From Bacillota bacterium (GTDB taxonomy: Bacteria; Bacillota; Clostridia; Oscillospirales; Ruminococcaceae), in the NCBI GenBank assembly GCA_023388515.1, contig JAEWGD010000033.1:77047-141046 (forward strand): a DNA stretch of 64,000 nt. The letters run 5' to 3'. This document shows, piece after piece, positions 59,499 through 64,000 of the stretch; the stretch's first letter is position 1, and each line of letters opens with the position of its first letter. Both the position numbers and the translations under genes were made by a program. The notes below the pieces were generated by a model. That model ran no database searches. It was not told the DNA's origin and was given only the letters and a program-made list of their open reading frames with translations.

Positions 59499-60506
59499 TT
59501 AAGCCTCCTTATTTTCGTCTGAATCTATATCTTTTTCAATATCATCGAAAACATCATAGATTGTACGTTTTTTAGATGGTTGTTTTGTCAGCTTAACGAA
59601 TACTTGCTCAAGGCTAGCCTGATCAGTTTGAACCTCTAAAACAGAGCAATCTTCAGCGATGAGCCTTGTAATAACTTGCTTACGGGCATCATCATTCGAA
59701 AGCTCAAGCTTAAAGGTGTATGCATTAGGCTTGTCTGATGTAATTTCAGCATAGTCAAGAACATCATTTGTACTATTAAATATATCAATTATTTTAACCT
59801 TATCACCCTCAACAGTAACAGTAAGTGCAATATTAGAGGATACGCTGTCAGAAAGATTTTTAAGTGTATCCAAAGCTTTCATTTCACCCTTTGCAATAAT
59901 AAGAGCTTTATCGCAAACAGCACTTATCTCTTGTAAAATATGAGAACAAAGAATAATAGTATGGTCTTTTTTCAAATCCTTAATGAGATTTCTAACTTCA
60001 AGAATTTGGTTAGGGTCAAGTCCAACGGTAGGTTCATCAAGAATAAGGATTTTAGGATTGCCGATAAGTGCCTGAGCAAATCCAACCCTTTGTTTATAAC
60101 CCTTAGAAAGATTTTTGATAACTCTATTGCTTACATCAGTGATTTTAAGCCTGTCCATAGCCAATTTAATTTGTTCATTACGCTCAGAACGAGGAATAGC
60201 CTTAATTCCAGCAATAAATTTAAGGTATTCGTAAACCTTCATTTCAGTATATAGAGGAGGAATTTCGGGAAGGTATCCGATACATTTCTTTGCCTCCATT
60301 GGGTTTTTAGAAATATCGAATCCATTTACAATAATAGTACCCGAAGTAGGGGGTAGACAGCCAGTAATCATATTCATAGTAGTAGTTTTTCCAGCACCGT
60401 TAGGTCCAAGAAAGCCGAGAATCTCGTTATCAGAAACGGTGAAAGATAAGTTCTTGACAGCTGTTATGCTACCATACCGCTTAGTGAGATTTTTAATTTC
60501 GACCAT
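59499..60506 (-). CDS. ABC transporter ATPase (Gld-like system 2)
   Basis: 335 residues. Walker A GPNGAGKTT at 34-42, 'NLSKGYKQRVGFAQAL' signature, 'ILILDEPTVGLD' Walker B. Very similar to the ATPase at 39643-40815 over the first 230 residues. The acidic tail after residue 305 is about 30 residues long instead of 85. GGGAG precedes ATG 60506. It is divergent from the GH48 gene. Confidence 0.9.
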   Translation of the reverse strand: MVEIKNLTKRYGSITAVKNLSFTVSDNEILGFLGPNGAGKTTTMNMITGCLPPTSGTIIVNGFDISKNPMEAKKCIGYLPEIPPLYTEMKVYEYLKFIAGIKAIPRSERNEQIKLAMDRLKITDVSNRVIKNLSKGYKQRVGFAQALIGNPKILILDEPTVGLDPNQILEVRNLIKDLKKDHTIILCSHILQEISAVCDKALIIAKGEMKALDTLKNLSDSVSSNIALTVTVEGDKVKIIDIFNSTNDVLDYAEITSDKPNAYTFKLELSNDDARKQVITRLIAEDCSVLEVQTDQASLEQVFVKLTKQPSKKRTIYDVFDDIEKDIDSDENKEA

Positions 60507-61286
60507 GATATTCTCCCTTCAAAACAAAAAATAGTAAACACTTTTTAAATAAAATCAGTAACTTTAATTATTGCAAAATATTATGAACGCATTATTAATA
60601 AATTGTATCTAAACTATTAACAAGATATAATATTAAATAGAATAATTTAACAAGCACATAGAATCGCAATATAAAACATACAAACGCATAATTCAGTTAG
60701 TATATATTAAGAATGTGTGAATTAGGTGTAAGAAAACTGCAAATTTGATGATAAAAAAATAAATGTACAAAATAGACAAAATTTTTTGAACAAAACTAGC
60801 GATAAGGCAAGAAAAATTAATTAGTGCATAATTTGGCAAGCGTCTATTTGTGCAAATGTACAAAAAAACTATAGAAATGTTATTGTAGGTTCATTATTTC
60901 AATATTTTTTTACCATTATTGGACTTGACAAAGAAAAATTTGTGTATTATAATTGATTTATGAAAGTTTGAGGTAGTGTATGTAGTGGGTATGTGTCATT
61001 AATCGTTTTTTTGTATAAAATTATCTAACAATTGTATTAATATAATTGTATAAATAATCAAAGAGCTATTGAAGCGAGAATTATTATATTTTCCTTTATA
61101 ATAGTATAACGAATTTCACATATCCCTTGCTATTCTTACTTAAAGTTGACACTGTAGACAGTTCTTCCGCTTTTATGGGAGGGATGAATTAAGAGTGGCG
61201 GATAGTACTGCAAAAAGCAATCATAAATTAAATCACAGGCATTTAACGAAAAATGAACCTGTAATTATTGAGAGGAGTCCCACGAA
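60507..61286. other. 780-bp divergent region between ABC system 2 and GH48
   Basis: AT-rich, with no credible gene. It holds the GH48 promoter (60948-60953 is its -10) and a leader of about 330 nt. AAATGTACAAAA occurs twice (60761-60772 and 60854-60865), upstream of the promoter. In the leader I see ACTGT-AG-ACAGT (61151-61162) and ACAGG...CCTGT (about 61235-61262). No convincing promoter for the minus-strand operon was found. Confidence 0.6.
60925..60953 (+). promoter_or_regulatory. GH48 promoter (perfect consensus)
   Basis: TTGACA 60925-60930, 17-nt spacer, TATAAT 60948-60953, 333 nt before the start codon. Confidence 0.8.
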
Positions 61287-63998
61287 ATGATATTGAAAAA
61301 TAAAAAAGCAATAGTTGCAATTTTAGCTGTAGCGTTAGCAACAAATGCAATTTTACCAGTTGCTACATCGGCAGCTTATGTAACAAACCCTGATATTACA
61401 AGAAGCGAAAATAAACCTGAGGCTTTTGGCGATGATACATATGCAAATAGATTTTTATCTCTATATGATGATGTTATCACAAATGGTATTGAAAATGGTT
61501 ATTTGAGTAAAAATAACGTTGCAAGCGGAGGGTTTGGAGTTCCTTATCACTCAATTGAAGAAGTAATTGTTGAAGCTCCTGACTATGGTCACGAAACTAC
61601 TTCTGAAGCTGTTTCTTACTTGGTTTGGGTTGCTGCAATGAGAGATAACCTTGCTAAGAAGGATGCTAATGTTCCTGATAGCACAGATTTGGCTAAGGCT
61701 TGGAAAACAATGGAGATTATGATTCCTAAGACACAGACAGGATTCATGAAGAATACTCCATCTGCTACATATAGTGATGAGTGGCAAGACCCTACAACAT
61801 ATCCAACAGATATGGTTACGGGAAATAACGGTTTGAACCCTATTCATACATATTTCTCAAGTGCTTATGGCAGTGATACTGGTCTTTATTTGATTCACTG
61901 GTTGGGTGACGTTGATAACTGGTATGGATTCGGTCAAGGTAATAAGTTTACATTTATCAACACATTCCAAAGAGGAGATCAAGAATCTTGCTTTGAAACA
62001 GTACCACATCCATCAATTGAAAAATTGGAGTATGGTAATGAAAAGGGTATGGTTGGTATATTCTCAACAGAGGCACAACCATCAGCACAATGGCGTTATA
62101 CTAACGCTCCTGACGCTGAGGACCGTGCAGTTCAGGCTGTTTACTGGGCAAATCAGTGGGGCGTAGGCGATTCAAGCATTAGCTCACTTGCTGGTAAAAT
62201 GGGCGACCAGATGAGAAATAACATGTTTGATAAATATTATAAAGCTATGGGCTCACAGAATAAATCAGCACCTTCAACAGGTTATGATAGTGCTCACTAC
62301 TTGATGTCATGGTATACATCATGGGGTGGTGCTATTGACGGATCTTGGACATGGCAGATTGGTGCGAGCCACGTTCACCAATTCTATCAGAACCCAATGG
62401 CAGCTTATGCTCTATTGAATGACTCATCAATTAAGTCAGGAATGAAGGCACAGGGTGCTGTTAAGGATTATGAAACTTCACTAGAAAGACAGCTTGACTT
62501 CTATCTATGGTTGCAGTCATCAACTGGCCCAATTGCTGGTGGTGCTACAAACTCATGGAACGGAAGATATGAAAAATATCCAGCTGGAACACCAACATTC
62601 CACGATATGGCTTATGTTGAGCATCCAGTTTATGCTGACCCAGGTAGTAACCATTGGATTGGTAACCAGGTATGGGCAATGCAACGTATAGCTGAATTGT
62701 ACTATGTAGCAAAGACTGACGGAGAGACAGAAATTGCTGGTAAGTGCCAACAAATTCTTGATAAATGGGTAGCTTGGGCAGTTGAATCAACTATTCTAGG
62801 TGAAGATGCTGGTGATGCTGGTTATGCTATTCCTGCTAACCTTGACTGGGAAGGACAGCCTGACTCATGGACAGGAACACAGTCTGCAAATACTGGCTTG
62901 ACAGCTACAATCAGAAACTACACAAGTTCAGATATCGGAAGTGTTGCTTCATGGGCTAACGTATTGACTTACTATGCTAAGGCTGCAGGTGCTACTGAGG
63001 CTGATGCAACAGCTGACAACACAACACTTGCTGGAAAGGCACTTTATACTGCTAAGACAATAATGGATAATATGTGGGATTATGCTCGTGACGATGTAGG
63101 TTTATCAGTTGCTGATACAAACGGCAGCTTGAAGAGAATCTTTGAGCAAGATGTTCACGTTCCAACAGCTTATGGTACAGGAACAATGCCTAATGGCGAC
63201 GTAATCAAGAACGGAATTAAGTTTATTGATATCCGTACAATGTATAGAGAAGATCCTCTATTCCAAAAACTAGAGGCTGATTATGAGGCTACTGGTACTA
63301 CAGAAAACACTGAATTAAGATATCACCGTTTCTGGCATGAAGGCGACATAATGATGGCGTTGGGTGGATTTGCTGAATTATTCCCAGAATTGACACCACC
63401 TGATGATACAATTACTGGAGAAGATACATTAGTTCTTGATAAGACAGCAATTGATCTTGAGGTTGGCGAAACTGAAACAATTAAGAGCAATGTTCCAGGA
63501 ACAACTTGGAAAACAGAGAATGGTTCAGTTGCAACTGTTGATAAGGATGGCGTAGTAACTGGCGTTGGTGCTGGCACAACAACTATTACTGCTACAACAC
63601 CAGAGGGTCAAACTGCTACTGTAACTGTTACAGTAACTGAAGTAACAACAGAAACAACAACTGTTACAACAGTAACAACAGTAACAACACCAGAAACAAC
63701 AACTGTTACAACAGTAACAACACCAGTAACAACAGTAACAACAACAGAAACAACACCAAAAGATGATATCGACTGGGATAAGGTTCTTTACGGTGACGTT
63801 GACGTTGATGGTGAAGTAAGACTTAATGACGTAATTCAATTTAACAAGCATTTTGTTGGTGCAGTTGTACTATCACCTACAGCAAGAGAAAATGCTAACT
63901 GTGTATATGATGAGATACTAAATATGGCTGATAATATGCAAATAGCTAACTACTTAGTTTTCAAGATTACTCAAGCTGATTTAGGTCCACAAAAATAA
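61287..63998 (+). CDS. Secreted cellulosomal GH48 cellulase (GH48-Big_2-linker-dockerin)
   Basis: 903 residues, complete. Signal peptide 1-30 ('AIVAILAVALATNAILPVATSAA'). GH48 catalytic domain about 45-705, with 'YGHETTSEAVSYLVWVAAMRDNL' near 100-122, which contains the expected general-acid Glu, and 'GDVDNWYGFGQGNKFTFINTFQRGDQESCFETVPHPSIE'. Big_2 immunoglobulin-like domain 713-785, a Thr/Val-rich linker 786-826 and a type I dockerin from about 827. The first calcium loop is D837VDVDGEVRLND848; the second is degenerate. GH48 enzymes are processive cellulases central to clostridial and ruminococcal cellulosomes. GAGGAG precedes ATG 61287. Confidence 0.95.
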   Translation: MILKNKKAIVAILAVALATNAILPVATSAAYVTNPDITRSENKPEAFGDDTYANRFLSLYDDVITNGIENGYLSKNNVASGGFGVPYHSIEEVIVEAPDYGHETTSEAVSYLVWVAAMRDNLAKKDANVPDSTDLAKAWKTMEIMIPKTQTGFMKNTPSATYSDEWQDPTTYPTDMVTGNNGLNPIHTYFSSAYGSDTGLYLIHWLGDVDNWYGFGQGNKFTFINTFQRGDQESCFETVPHPSIEKLEYGNEKGMVGIFSTEAQPSAQWRYTNAPDAEDRAVQAVYWANQWGVGDSSISSLAGKMGDQMRNNMFDKYYKAMGSQNKSAPSTGYDSAHYLMSWYTSWGGAIDGSWTWQIGASHVHQFYQNPMAAYALLNDSSIKSGMKAQGAVKDYETSLERQLDFYLWLQSSTGPIAGGATNSWNGRYEKYPAGTPTFHDMAYVEHPVYADPGSNHWIGNQVWAMQRIAELYYVAKTDGETEIAGKCQQILDKWVAWAVESTILGEDAGDAGYAIPANLDWEGQPDSWTGTQSANTGLTATIRNYTSSDIGSVASWANVLTYYAKAAGATEADATADNTTLAGKALYTAKTIMDNMWDYARDDVGLSVADTNGSLKRIFEQDVHVPTAYGTGTMPNGDVIKNGIKFIDIRTMYREDPLFQKLEADYEATGTTENTELRYHRFWHEGDIMMALGGFAELFPELTPPDDTITGEDTLVLDKTAIDLEVGETETIKSNVPGTTWKTENGSVATVDKDGVVTGVGAGTTTITATTPEGQTATVTVTVTEVTTETTTVTTVTTVTTPETTTVTTVTTPVTTVTTTETTPKDDIDWDKVLYGDVDVDGEVRLNDVIQFNKHFVGAVVLSPTARENANCVYDEILNMADNMQIANYLVFKITQADLGPQK

Positions 63999-64000
63999 AT

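Noticed and set aside
63525..63851. Antisense Cys/Tyr-rich frame under the GH48 linker
   Set aside because: It is the mirror of the Thr-codon repeats in the GH48 linker and has no start context of its own.
1..64000. Prophage, insertion sequences or rRNA operons
   Set aside because: No transposase, integrase, phage structural gene or rRNA sequence was recognised anywhere in the window.

Overview
The window looks like the replication-origin end of a low-GC Firmicutes chromosome, most likely a Ruminococcus-like, cellulose-degrading member of the Oscillospiraceae. I infer this from the gene order dnaA (minus) / rpmH-rnpA-yidD-yidC-jag-mnmE-mnmG-rsmG-noc-parA-parB (plus), from Firmicutes-type Noc and YlxR/YlxQ proteins, from strong AGGAGG-type ribosome binding sites, and from a secreted GH48 enzyme with a Thr-rich linker and a type I dockerin at the right edge. 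That last feature is the hallmark of cellulosome-forming bacteria. The species cannot be fixed from this sequence alone.

Layout. 1-1131: 5' part of dnaA and a 520-bp AT-rich divergent region that is the candidate oriC. 1132-12174: conserved origin block (ribosomal protein L34, RNase P protein, membrane insertase, tRNA-modification genes, Noc/ParA/ParB, seryl-tRNA synthetase), with two identical parS-like palindromes between noc and parA. 12260-24857: metabolic and surface genes. These are an acyl-ACP thioesterase, class II aldolase, a CotH lipoprotein, an RDAC-motif protein, an amidohydrolase, a ferredoxin, two lipoproteins of unknown function, a GT-C-like membrane protein with a repetitive acidic tail, GH94 cellobiose phosphorylase, and RsmE. 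25026-27919: a small Cys-rich membrane protein, tRNA-Pro, tRNA-Thr, tRNA-Tyr, and typA. 27920-28514 holds no convincing gene but has a structured, repeat-like segment and an 11-copy heptanucleotide array. It precedes a stand-alone 2-hydroxyacyl-CoA dehydratase-like module.

29945-39512 is the translation/transcription operon rimP-nusA-ylxR-ylxQ-infB-rbfA-nrnA-truB-ribF, with gltX overlapping its end. 39643-44650 is a four-gene ABC system (ATPase, permease, GldG-like protein, DUF4340-like protein). A paralogous four-gene set lies on the minus strand at 55820-60506. Between them are a hypothetical gene, metF / MetH activation protein / metH, ung, tadA, a degenerate CPBP-type membrane protein, a CadC-like repressor with a heavy-metal P-type ATPase, and an NAD-dependent epimerase. 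The window ends with the complete GH48-Big_2-dockerin gene, preceded by a 780-bp divergent intergenic region with a consensus promoter about 330 nt ahead of the start codon.

How it fits together. Core replication, segregation and translation genes are co-oriented with replication moving right from the origin. GH48 (a processive cellulase family, secreted and dockerin-borne) and GH94 (intracellular phosphorolysis of cellobiose) are two ends of one cellulose-use pathway. The paired Gld-like ABC systems are the least understood multi-gene unit here. All sites, motifs and repeats were read by eye, and no database search was possible.
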